Positions 16,838 to 23,700 of a DNA stretch of 56,214 bases are shown here, piece by piece. The stretch is from an uncultured Clostridia bacterium (GTDB lineage Bacteria; Bacillota; Clostridia; Christensenellales; Borkfalkiaceae), in assembly GCA_944368215.1 (NCBI GenBank), contig CALVWX010000011.1, forward strand, positions 1 through 56,214, written 5' to 3'. Positions within the stretch are counted from its first letter, which is position 1, and every line of letters begins with the position of its first letter. The translations under genes were made by a program, and so were the position numbers. Below the pieces are notes generated by a model. That model had not been told where the DNA came from. It saw only the letters and a program-made list of their open reading frames with translations, and ran no database searches.

Positions 16838-16866
16838 ATTATACATTATTTACCGCCCGTTGACAA
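16838..16866 (-). promoter_or_regulatory. Promoter of pgm-tkt operon, leaderless type
   Basis: On the minus strand TTGTCA (16866-16861), 17-nt spacer, TATAAT (16843-16838). Only 9 nt separate the -10 box from ATG 16828. It is divergent from the proS promoter. Confidence 0.75.
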
Positions 16867-16931
16867 CTATATCGCGGCATTTTGCCGCAATTTTTAAGTG
16901 TTCAAAGTTTGCAAAACCCCCTTTAAATACT

Positions 16932-16960
16932 TTGAATTTGTCAAAGCGTTATGTTATAAT
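16932..16960 (+). promoter_or_regulatory. SigA-type promoter of proS
   Basis: TTGAAT (16932-16937), 17-nt spacer, TATAAT (16955-16960). The leader of about 25 nt contains CGGAGAG. There is no T-box in front of this synthetase gene. Confidence 0.7.
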
Positions 16961-16991
16961 ATTACGGTAAATAAATTTTACGGAGAGATTT

Positions 16992-18428
16992 ATGTCTAAA
17001 AGCGACAACCGCAATTTCGTTGAACAGATTGCAGATATCAACACCAATTTTCCTCAATGGTATACCGATGTGGTAGTCAAAACACAGCTCGTCGATTACG
17101 GCCCCGTAAAGGGCACCATGGTAATACGCCCTTACGGTTACGCCATCTGGGAAAATATCCAGAAGGAGCTCGATAAGCGCTTCAAGGCCACCGGCCACCA
17201 GAATGCTTATTTCCCCCTTTTGATTCCCATGTCCTTCTTCACCAAAGAGGCAGAGCACGTCGAAGGTTTCGCGCCCGAAGTGGCCGTCGTAACCCATGCC
17301 GGCGGCAGTGAACTGGCTGAACCCCTCGCCGTTCGTCCCACGTCGGAGACTATGTTCGGAACGATGTATTCAAAGTGGATACAGTCCTACCGCGATTTGC
17401 CCGTTCTCATCAACCAGTGGGCAAACGTTATGCGCTGGGAAAAGACCACCCGTCCTTTCCTCCGCACTTCCGAATTTTTATGGCAGGAAGGCCACACCGC
17501 CCACGCCACGGAGGAGGAGGCTCTCGCCGAAACCATGAAGATGCTCGGCGTGTATAAGGAATTTGCCGAAAACTGCCTCGCAATCCCCGTAATCACGGGC
17601 AGAAAGACAGAAAAAGAAAAGTTCGCCGGCGCCGTTGCAACCTTCGGCATGGAAGCCATGATGAAGGACGGCAAGTCCCTTCAGGCTGGCACGTCGCATT
17701 ATTTCGGGCAAAATTTCGCCAAAGCCTTCGATATCAAATATCTCGATAAAGACGGTTCGCAAAAATATGTCTATACCTCAAGCTGGGGCGTTTCAACCCG
17801 CTTAATCGGCGCAATCATAATGGCTCACGGCGACCAGCGCGGCCTCGTTCTGCCCCCCGTCGTCGCCCCCGTTCAGGTAGTAATCGTGCCCATCGCCGCC
17901 AAGAAGGGCGGAGTTATGGAAGCTTGCGGCGAGCTTCGCGAAAAACTCGAAGCCGCCGGCATAAGGGTCAAACTCGACGACGGCGACAACTCGCCCGGCT
18001 GGAAGTTCAACGAATGGGAAATGCGCGGCGTGCCCGTCAGAATCGAAGTCGGCCCCCGCGACCTCGAAGAAGGCAAAGTCGTCCTCTTCCGCAGGGATAC
18101 CTGCACAAAGGACTTTTATTCTCTCGAAAACACCGTTACGGAAGTTGAAAATCTGCTTAAAACCATTCAGAAAGACATGCTCGAAGCCGCCCGCGTCCGC
18201 CGCGACGGCCGCATAATCGACGCCGACGATATCGCCGGAATATTGAAGGGAGTGGAGACGGGCAACTTTGTCAAAGCAGGCTGGTGCGGCTGCCGCGAAT
18301 GCGAGGACGAAATCAAGGCCCAAACAGCCGCAACCGCCCGCGTTTTCGCCGAAGAGAACACGCACGAAAAATGTGCCGTCTGCGGCAAAAAGGCTGCACA
18401 CACCGTAATTTTTGCCCGCGCGTACTGA
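16992..18428 (+). CDS. proS: Prolyl-tRNA synthetase, short type without editing domain
   Basis: Class II synthetase charging tRNA-Pro. At 478 residues it is the eukaryote/archaeon-like form rather than the longer bacterial form with an INS editing domain. Visible are motif 1 in GTMVIRPYGYAIWENI, motif 2 in the block RPTSETMFGTMYSKW to TTRPFLRTSEFLWQEGHTAH, motif 3 near TSHYFGQNFAKAF, the anticodon-binding domain from about 285, and the C-terminal zinc-type domain with WCGCREC...CAVCGKKA ending in the usual ARAY. ATG 16992 follows GGAGAG. The gene is monocistronic between its own promoter and a hairpin at 18500. Confidence 0.96.
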   Translation: MSKSDNRNFVEQIADINTNFPQWYTDVVVKTQLVDYGPVKGTMVIRPYGYAIWENIQKELDKRFKATGHQNAYFPLLIPMSFFTKEAEHVEGFAPEVAVVTHAGGSELAEPLAVRPTSETMFGTMYSKWIQSYRDLPVLINQWANVMRWEKTTRPFLRTSEFLWQEGHTAHATEEEALAETMKMLGVYKEFAENCLAIPVITGRKTEKEKFAGAVATFGMEAMMKDGKSLQAGTSHYFGQNFAKAFDIKYLDKDGSQKYVYTSSWGVSTRLIGAIIMAHGDQRGLVLPPVVAPVQVVIVPIAAKKGGVMEACGELREKLEAAGIRVKLDDGDNSPGWKFNEWEMRGVPVRIEVGPRDLEEGKVVLFRRDTCTKDFYSLENTVTEVENLLKTIQKDMLEAARVRRDGRIIDADDIAGILKGVETGNFVKAGWCGCRECEDEIKAQTAATARVFAEENTHEKCAVCGKKAAHTVIFARAY

Positions 18429-18499
18429 TAAATGCCGCGTTTTGCGGTATTCAACCAAGGGTGTAAAACCAGTCGGTTATCTTGTAAAAAGTAAATATC

Positions 18500-18530
18500 G
18501 GCCCGCCGCGCGCAATACGCACGGCGGGCC
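18500..18530 (+). terminator. Probable terminator of proS
   Basis: 9-bp stem GGCCCGCCG (18500-18508) with CGGCGGGCC (18522-18530), then the weak tail ATTTATAT. Confidence 0.6.
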
Positions 18531-18633
18531 ATTTATATGGAAATTTTTCAAAACACCCCGTACTATGCTTTAATCAATGCACTTTAACGGCGCGACCTTT
18601 AGGCCGTGCCGTTTCGTTATCTCAATATTTATT

Positions 18634-18647
18634 GTTGATTAATCAAC
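18634..18647. promoter_or_regulatory. Palindromic operator, upstream copy
   Basis: GTTGATTAATCAAC is a perfect 14-bp palindrome 8 nt upstream of the -35 box of the amidase promoter. An identical second copy lies at 18693. The size and symmetry suit a dimeric MarR/TetR-like regulator; no such regulator gene is in the window. Confidence 0.75.
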
Positions 18648-18655
18648 AGATTTAG

Positions 18656-18684
18656 TTGACAAATTTCTCTCGTGCGTATATAAT
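18656..18684 (+). promoter_or_regulatory. Consensus SigA promoter of amidase gene
   Basis: TTGACA (18656-18661), 17-nt spacer, TATAAT (18679-18684), a full consensus match. It is flanked on both sides by the same palindrome, so a strong promoter appears to be held under repression. The leader is about 78 nt. Confidence 0.88.
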
Positions 18685-18692
18685 CACACGAG

Positions 18693-18706
18693 GTTGATTA
18701 ATCAAC
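18693..18706. promoter_or_regulatory. Palindromic operator, start-site copy
   Basis: Second exact copy of GTTGATTAATCAAC, 8 nt after the -10 box and covering the probable transcription start. Its centre is 59 bp from the first copy. Confidence 0.78.
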
Positions 18707-18768
18707 TATGCCCGTGCTCAGAAATGTGCGGATTAAACAGTTTAAAATTTTTATTAAAAGGAGAATAT

Positions 18769-20019
18769 ATGGTTAAAGCTCAAACCAAAAAGCGCATATG
18801 GTTGCGCGTGCTATGCATAGTGCTCGCCGCAATCGTGCTTATCGCCGCAGCGCTCGGCATCACCGTATGCTGCATCTGGGGCAACGAAATTTCTACAGTC
18901 GCAAGCTTCACCCACCTGCGCGGCCGCAACGACGAAAATGAAGAAGGTTCCGTATACCGCATGGACGTAAAGGGAGGGTTCTATTTCGACGATTACCTCG
19001 CCTCCGGCGGCGCGTCCGGCGATTCCGAACTCATCAGCTTCATCACCGACCACATTACCCGCGGCCTCATCGACATGACCATAAAGGAAACGGATATCGG
19101 CTGTTCGGCCTTTATCGCAAAGACGCCTTCGGGCGATGTGCTCTTCGGCCGCAATTACGATTTCGATAAAACCAACGTCTGCCTCACTCTCTGCAACCCC
19201 GGCGACGGCCGCCATGCGTCCTTCTCCACGGTAGACCTCAACTACGTCGGCATGGATATAAATAAGGATGTAGAGGGCCTCATGAACAAAATAACCTGCC
19301 TCGCCGCGCCCTATGCGCCCCTCGACGGCATAAACGACGCGGGCGTAAGCTGCGGCATATTCATGTCTTATCAGGGCAACGAAACGGTAGCAACCAACCA
19401 GCAGGACGCCGAAAAGGATAACATTACCTCTACGACAATGCTCCGCATGATACTCGACTACGCCGACGACGTGGACGAAGCCGTAGAGCTCGTCCGCAAT
19501 TACAATCTTCACGACTCGGCCAATACGTCTTTCCACTATATGATAGCCGACGCATCGGGCCGCAGCGCGATTTTGGAGTGGGTGCCCGCCTCGGGCGTGA
19601 CCGACACGACAGATAACGACGGCACTGCCCGTACGCTCAACGTCATCTACAACGACGACCCCATATACGACGAAGTCCGCGCTCAGTCTGCCTTTAAATA
19701 TCAGGCCATAACCAATTTCATAATTACCCCCGGTTATTATGAAGATGCTGAAGCGGAAGGCCCCGGCTACGACCGCTATACGTATATCAACTCGGAGCTC
19801 GCCAAAGTTGACGGCGTCGTCGCTGACGAAGAGGCAGCAATGGATATTTTGCAGGCAGTCGGCAGAAGAACGTGGAACGGTGGAGGGGGCGTGACCGTCC
19901 ACAGCGCCGTTTACAATCTCACACAAAAGACGGTCTACTGGGTCGCCAATGAAAACTACGGCGATTCCACGGCCACATGGCACTATTCGTTCGGAACGGG
20001 CGAACTCACCCAAGGTTAA
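18769..20019 (+). CDS. Membrane-anchored Ntn-type amidase (choloylglycine hydrolase / acyl-CoA:6-APA acyltransferase-like)
   Basis: 416 residues. An N-terminal basic stretch and hydrophobic helix (about 10-36) anchor the protein outside the membrane. The conserved segment GCSAFIAKTPSGDVLFGRNYDFD (about 111-133) is the Ntn nucleophile region of linear-amide C-N hydrolases: candidate nucleophile C112 and the RNYD motif. Family members cut amide bonds of bile-acid conjugates, penicillin V, N-acyl homoserine lactones or N-acyl amino acids; this one could act on any N-acyl amide. Unlike classic enzymes, the Cys is far inside, so cleavage before C112 or a non-autoprocessed form is possible. ATG 18769 has AAAAGGAG; the TTG at 18694 lies inside the operator and is rejected. 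The gene precedes the lysoplasmalogenase module in the same direction. Confidence 0.82.
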   Translation: MVKAQTKKRIWLRVLCIVLAAIVLIAAALGITVCCIWGNEISTVASFTHLRGRNDENEEGSVYRMDVKGGFYFDDYLASGGASGDSELISFITDHITRGLIDMTIKETDIGCSAFIAKTPSGDVLFGRNYDFDKTNVCLTLCNPGDGRHASFSTVDLNYVGMDINKDVEGLMNKITCLAAPYAPLDGINDAGVSCGIFMSYQGNETVATNQQDAEKDNITSTTMLRMILDYADDVDEAVELVRNYNLHDSANTSFHYMIADASGRSAILEWVPASGVTDTTDNDGTARTLNVIYNDDPIYDEVRAQSAFKYQAITNFIITPGYYEDAEAEGPGYDRYTYINSELAKVDGVVADEEAAMDILQAVGRRTWNGGGGVTVHSAVYNLTQKTVYWVANENYGDSTATWHYSFGTGELTQG

Positions 20020-20033
20020 ACAAATGTAATTTT

Positions 20034-20059
20034 GCGGCGGCGTATTGACGCGCCGCCGC
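20034..20059 (+). terminator. Possible terminator or attenuator hairpin between amidase and lysoplasmalogenase-ADH genes
   Basis: GCGGCGGCG (20034-20042) pairs with CGCCGCCGC (20051-20059), followed by TTTGCGTTT. The U tract is short, so readthrough into the next genes is possible. A TATAAT at 20073-20078 without a well-spaced -35 may be an additional promoter. Confidence 0.55.
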
Positions 20060-20115
20060 TTTGCGTTTACAATATAATTACAAAACTGCCTTAAATATCC
20101 GGCTAAGGAGGTAAC

Positions 20116-22005
20116 ATGAACAAAAAAACAGCTGTCTGGTCGGGCGTATATTTCATATTGCTCGCCGCCGCGGCCGCAGTATACATTGTCGTCAACACCG
20201 ACGCATTGAAAGCCGTGGCAAGCTCGGTCTTTGCCGTAGGCGGAATAATCAATCTCGTCATAGCCCTGCGCTGTAAAGCAAAAGGCTATCCCGCAAGCAA
20301 ATATCTTCTGGTCGTCGCGGCTATTTTTTGCCTCGCGGGGGATATCGGCCTGTGCTATAATTTCATAGCCGGAATGGCGCTGTTCGCTGTGGGACACATA
20401 GCTTATATCGCCGCCTTCCGCACGATAAACATGGTCGGCTGGCGCACCGTCGGCACTTCCGCATTGCTCATCGTCGGCGCGCTTTTGTGGCTTTTATTGT
20501 GGCCCGCATACGACTTCGGCGACCTCACCCCCGCAATAATAATCTACGCCGTCGTCATCTGTTGCATGCTCGGCAGCGCGATAGGCGTCGCGCTCGACGG
20601 CGCGGTCAATAAAAAACTGCGCTTTTGCATATACCTCGGCGCAAGCCTGTTCTATATCTCCGATCTCTTCCTCACCATAAGAATGTTTGCGGGCGGAGGA
20701 AGGGGTTATTCGGTTGCCTGTCTCGTCACCTATTACCTCGCGCAATACCTGCTCACAATGTGCGTGCTTCTCTCCGCGCAGAGCGGCGAAAGCAGGGTAA
20801 AACCCCGCATGAATGTATTCAAACGCCTCTTCTGCCGAGCATATCAGGCAGTTTTCTATCTCGCCCTGCCTCTTTTGCCCTATCGCCAGCCCAAACCCCT
20901 CGGCGGCAGCGGCGAGGCGGCCGAACTGCTCTCGTCAAAGGGCAAGCGCAAGGCGCTTATCGTAACCGACTCCACCGTCTATAAGCTCGGATTATGCGAC
21001 AATCTCGTCTCCACGCTCAGGAATCAAGGTATAGATTGCGCAATTTATTCGGATACCGTCGCCAATCCCACTGTCTCCAACGTTACGGCGGCGGCAGATT
21101 TGTTCAGAAAAGAGGGGTGCGATTGTTTAATCGCCGTCGGCGGCGGCTCCGCCATGGACTGCGCCAAGGCGGCGGGCGCGCTCATAATCAAACCCAAAAA
21201 ATCCATATATAAAATGCGCGGCGTATTAAAGGTCTTCGGCAAGCTTCCGCTGTTCATAGCAGTGCCCACAACGGCTGGAACGGGCAGCGAAACGACTATC
21301 GCCGCCGTTATCACAGACGACAAAACGCGCGATAAATTTACAATAATTTCCTTCTGTCTCGCGCCGCACTATGCCATACTCGACCCTGCAATGACAATCG
21401 GCCTGCCGCCCTCGGTCACGGCCACCACGGGTATGGACGCATTGACCCACGCCGTCGAAGCTTACATAGGCAGGTCAACCACACGTATGACGCGCCGCCT
21501 CGCGGTGGAGGCGGTCAGTATAATACGCGCCAACCTGTTGACGGCCTATACCGACGGCAAAAATCAATATGCCCGCCGCCGCATGCAGTACGCCGCATAT
21601 TGCGCGGGACTGGCTTTCACCATTTCATACGTCGGTTACGTTCATGCCGTCGCCCACTCGCTGGGCGGAAAATACAACACTCCCCACGGCCTTGCGAACG
21701 CCGTAATTCTTCCATACGTATTAAAGCGCTACGGCGTGTCCGCGCGCAAGCGCCTCGCAATGCTTTCCCGCAAAAGCGGTGTGTCCGACGCAATGACCGA
21801 CGACCAAACTGCCGCAGAACAGTTCATCGCTTTCGTCGAAGAACTCAATGCAAAGATGAACATTCCTGCAAAACTGCGCGTAGAGGAGGGCGACATTGCC
21901 GAACTTTCCCGCCACGCAGATAAGGAGGCAAATCCTCTTTATCCCGTGCCCGCGCTAATGGACGCCAAGCACATTCAGGCAATCTATAACGATATAAAGG
22001 AGTGA
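20116..22005 (+). CDS. Lysoplasmalogenase (YhhN/TMEM86) - iron-containing alcohol dehydrogenase fusion
   Basis: 629 residues in two parts. Residues 1-230 are a polytopic YhhN/TMEM86 domain: LAGD (D76) followed by the GMALFAVGHIAYIAAF segment, GASLFYISD (D183) and a final YYLAQYLL helix. The 107-residue spacing of D76 and D183 fits the two Asp residues reported essential in lysoplasmalogenases, which split the vinyl-ether bond of lysoplasmalogen to a fatty aldehyde. Residues about 255-629 are a full Fe-dependent alcohol dehydrogenase: GGGSAMDCAK (340-349), PTTAGTGSE, and metal ligands D441, H445, H510 and H524. ATG 20116 has AAGGAGGTAAC. The ALDH gene starts 4 nt after the stop. The reading frame is continuous with no frameshift sign. 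Coupling of aldehyde release to reduction is inferred. Confidence 0.88.
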   Translation: MNKKTAVWSGVYFILLAAAAAVYIVVNTDALKAVASSVFAVGGIINLVIALRCKAKGYPASKYLLVVAAIFCLAGDIGLCYNFIAGMALFAVGHIAYIAAFRTINMVGWRTVGTSALLIVGALLWLLLWPAYDFGDLTPAIIIYAVVICCMLGSAIGVALDGAVNKKLRFCIYLGASLFYISDLFLTIRMFAGGGRGYSVACLVTYYLAQYLLTMCVLLSAQSGESRVKPRMNVFKRLFCRAYQAVFYLALPLLPYRQPKPLGGSGEAAELLSSKGKRKALIVTDSTVYKLGLCDNLVSTLRNQGIDCAIYSDTVANPTVSNVTAAADLFRKEGCDCLIAVGGGSAMDCAKAAGALIIKPKKSIYKMRGVLKVFGKLPLFIAVPTTAGTGSETTIAAVITDDKTRDKFTIISFCLAPHYAILDPAMTIGLPPSVTATTGMDALTHAVEAYIGRSTTRMTRRLAVEAVSIIRANLLTAYTDGKNQYARRRMQYAAYCAGLAFTISYVGYVHAVAHSLGGKYNTPHGLANAVILPYVLKRYGVSARKRLAMLSRKSGVSDAMTDDQTAAEQFIAFVEELNAKMNIPAKLRVEEGDIAELSRHADKEANPLYPVPALMDAKHIQAIYNDIKE

Positions 22006-22009
22006 CAAA

Positions 22010-23371
22010 ATGCAACAGCTATTAGATAAACAAAGGGCTTATTTTTCAACTGGCGAAACGCTCGGCATAAGGGGCAGAATAGCCGCATTAAAGAGGCTTC
22101 GTTCAAGCATATATGCGCACGAACAGCAAATTTATGAAGCGCTCAAAAGCGATCTGGGTAAGAGCTGTACCGAAAGTTATATGAGCGAAGTGGGCATGAC
22201 TTTGTCGGAAATTAATTTTATGATAAAGCACATTAAAAACTATGCGCGCGACAGGCGCGTAAAAACGCCCCTCGCCCAGTATATCGCCAAAAGCTACGTC
22301 AAAAGTTCGCCCTACGGCTGTGTGCTCGTCATGAGTCCGTGGAACTATCCCTTCATGCTCTCATTGGAGCCGCTCGTAGACGCAATCGCCGCAGGCAACA
22401 CGGTAATTTTAAAGCCTTCTGCTTACTCGCCCGCGACTAGCGAAGTGCTCGCCGCGGTAGTTAAGGAAGCTTTTCCGCCCGAGCTTGCAACCACCGTCCT
22501 CGGCGGCAGAGCGGAAAATTCCGCCCTCCTTGACATGCCGTTCGATAAAATTTTCTTCACGGGTTCTGTCGCCGTCGGCAAGGAAGTAATGCGCCATGCG
22601 GCAGAAAAACTCATCCCCATAACATTAGAACTTGGCGGCAAAAGCCCCTGTATAGTCGATAAATCCGCCAATATTCCAGTTGCGGCAAAGCGCATCGTCT
22701 TCGGGAAGTTTTTGAACTGCGGCCAGACCTGCGTCGCGCCCGATTATATCCTCGTCCACTCCTCGGTAAAGGGTAAGCTGATTTCCTGTATAAAGTCAGA
22801 AATTTCCAAACAGTTCGGCGAGTACCCCCTCGAAAATGCGGCTTACGGAAAAATTATTTCCAAAAAACATTACGAAAGAATATGTTCTTTAATCGACGAT
22901 AAAAAAGTTGTAGTCGGCGGACAGAGGGATGACAATACTCTCCGCATTGCACCCACTGTGATGGACGGAGTGACGCGCGACGACGCCGTCATGGGCGAAG
23001 AAATTTTCGGCCCCGTTCTTCCAGTAATGACTTACGATAAAATCGCGGACGTGATAGACGATGTCAACGCCCATCCGCACCCCCTCGCGCTGTATGTTTT
23101 TGCAGATAAAAAAACGGCGGAGGAGGTTACAACCCGTTGTCTGTTCGGCGGCGGTTGCGTAAACGATACCATCATTCACCTCGCCACTTCGGCAATGGGT
23201 TTCGGCGGCGTCGGTGCAAGCGGTATGGGTGCCTATCACGGCAAGGCCGGATTCGATTGCTTCACCCATAAAAAATCCATAGTCGACAAAGCGACATTCT
23301 TCGATATGCCCGTGCGCTATCAGCCTTATACGTCGTTCAAATCAAAACTCATTAAATTTTTTATGAAATAA
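22010..23371 (+). CDS. Class-3-type fatty aldehyde dehydrogenase
   Basis: NAD(P)-dependent oxidation of aldehydes to carboxylic acids; 453 residues, the length of ALDH3 enzymes. The catalytic Cys is C241 in NCGQTCVAPDY and the general base is E207 in LELGGKSP, spaced as in ALDH3A1 (34 residues). MSPWNYPFMLSLEPL, the NTVILKPSAYSPATS cofactor segment and GSVAVGKEV are all present. The C-terminus ends in a hydrophobic-basic helix (SKLIKFFMK) that could help membrane association, as in fatty aldehyde dehydrogenases. Start ATG 22010 is 4 nt after the fusion gene stop, with AAAGGAG lying across that stop, so translation is coupled. It probably removes the long-chain aldehyde made by the upstream domain. 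Confidence 0.92.
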   Translation: MQQLLDKQRAYFSTGETLGIRGRIAALKRLRSSIYAHEQQIYEALKSDLGKSCTESYMSEVGMTLSEINFMIKHIKNYARDRRVKTPLAQYIAKSYVKSSPYGCVLVMSPWNYPFMLSLEPLVDAIAAGNTVILKPSAYSPATSEVLAAVVKEAFPPELATTVLGGRAENSALLDMPFDKIFFTGSVAVGKEVMRHAAEKLIPITLELGGKSPCIVDKSANIPVAAKRIVFGKFLNCGQTCVAPDYILVHSSVKGKLISCIKSEISKQFGEYPLENAAYGKIISKKHYERICSLIDDKKVVVGGQRDDNTLRIAPTVMDGVTRDDAVMGEEIFGPVLPVMTYDKIADVIDDVNAHPHPLALYVFADKKTAEEVTTRCLFGGGCVNDTIIHLATSAMGFGGVGASGMGAYHGKAGFDCFTHKKSIVDKATFFDMPVRYQPYTSFKSKLIKFFMK

Positions 23372-23398
23372 ACGTTGTCGCGGTGTAAAGTTAATGTT

Positions 23399-23447
23399 AA
23401 AAATGCGCGACGCGCCCATAAAAGGGGCGCGGCGTGCATTTTTTTCC
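23399..23447 (+). terminator. Intrinsic terminator of the lysoplasmalogenase-ADH/ALDH operon
   Basis: Imperfect GC-rich stem AAATGCGCGACGCGCCC with GGGGCGCGGCGTGCATTT, loop ATAAAA, then TTTTTT. Confidence 0.85.
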
Positions 23448-23487
23448 AAATTTATGCAAAAAATCTTAGTTAATTTTATCTTTGATA

Positions 23488-23516
23488 TTGACCTTTTAAT
23501 AATTTAATGCTAAAAT
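23488..23516 (+). promoter_or_regulatory. Promoter of candidate small RNA
   Basis: TTGACC (23488-23493), 17-nt spacer, TAAAAT (23511-23516). It lies in an intergenic region and leads to a terminator about 105 bp downstream without an ORF. Confidence 0.65.
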
Positions 23517-23522
23517 AAAAGT

Positions 23523-23623
23523 ACGAAATCATTTTTCTCCATGCATATACCGTTTACGCCACCGTAAATCGTATAGTAGCCCATCAGGTATGCGCCCCGC
23601 TCAGGCGGGGCGCATATATTTTT
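23523..23623 (+). ncRNA. Candidate structured small RNA of about 100 nt
   Basis: Between a promoter (23488-23516) and an intrinsic terminator there is no ORF but two hairpins. Hairpin 1 is a 13-position stem (23546-23558 with 23563-23575) closed by a CCAC loop, with one mismatch and one G-U pair. Hairpin 2 is the terminator, ATGCGCCCCGC (23590-23600) with GCGGGGCGCAT (23605-23615), loop TCAG, tail ATATTTTTA. It does not match an RNA family I can name. It could be a free sRNA, or an attenuated leader, since the MocR gene begins 78 nt after the terminator; but mocR has its own promoter. Confidence 0.5.
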
Positions 23624-23665
23624 ACCCGGCTGGTATTATAAAAGATTGATTTTCGTCAATATCAG

Positions 23666-23694
23666 TTGCTATTGCAATGTTGCCGTGGTAAACT
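23666..23694 (+). promoter_or_regulatory. Promoter of mocR gene, leaderless type
   Basis: TTGCTA (23666-23671), 17-nt spacer, TAAACT (23689-23694). ATG 23701 begins 6 nt after the -10 box, and no Shine-Dalgarno is present. Confidence 0.6.
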
Positions 23695-23700
23695 TAATTT

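Noticed and set aside
16829-16846. Upstream ATG (MYNLNC) for pgm
   Set aside because: These codons contain the TATAAT -10 hexamer itself, so they would not be transcribed.
18811-20397. Minus-strand ORF of 528 residues opposite the amidase and fusion gene
   Set aside because: It lies antisense to two well-supported genes, has no ribosome site and a low-complexity V/Y/E/G-rich composition typical of the shadow frame of GC-rich codons.
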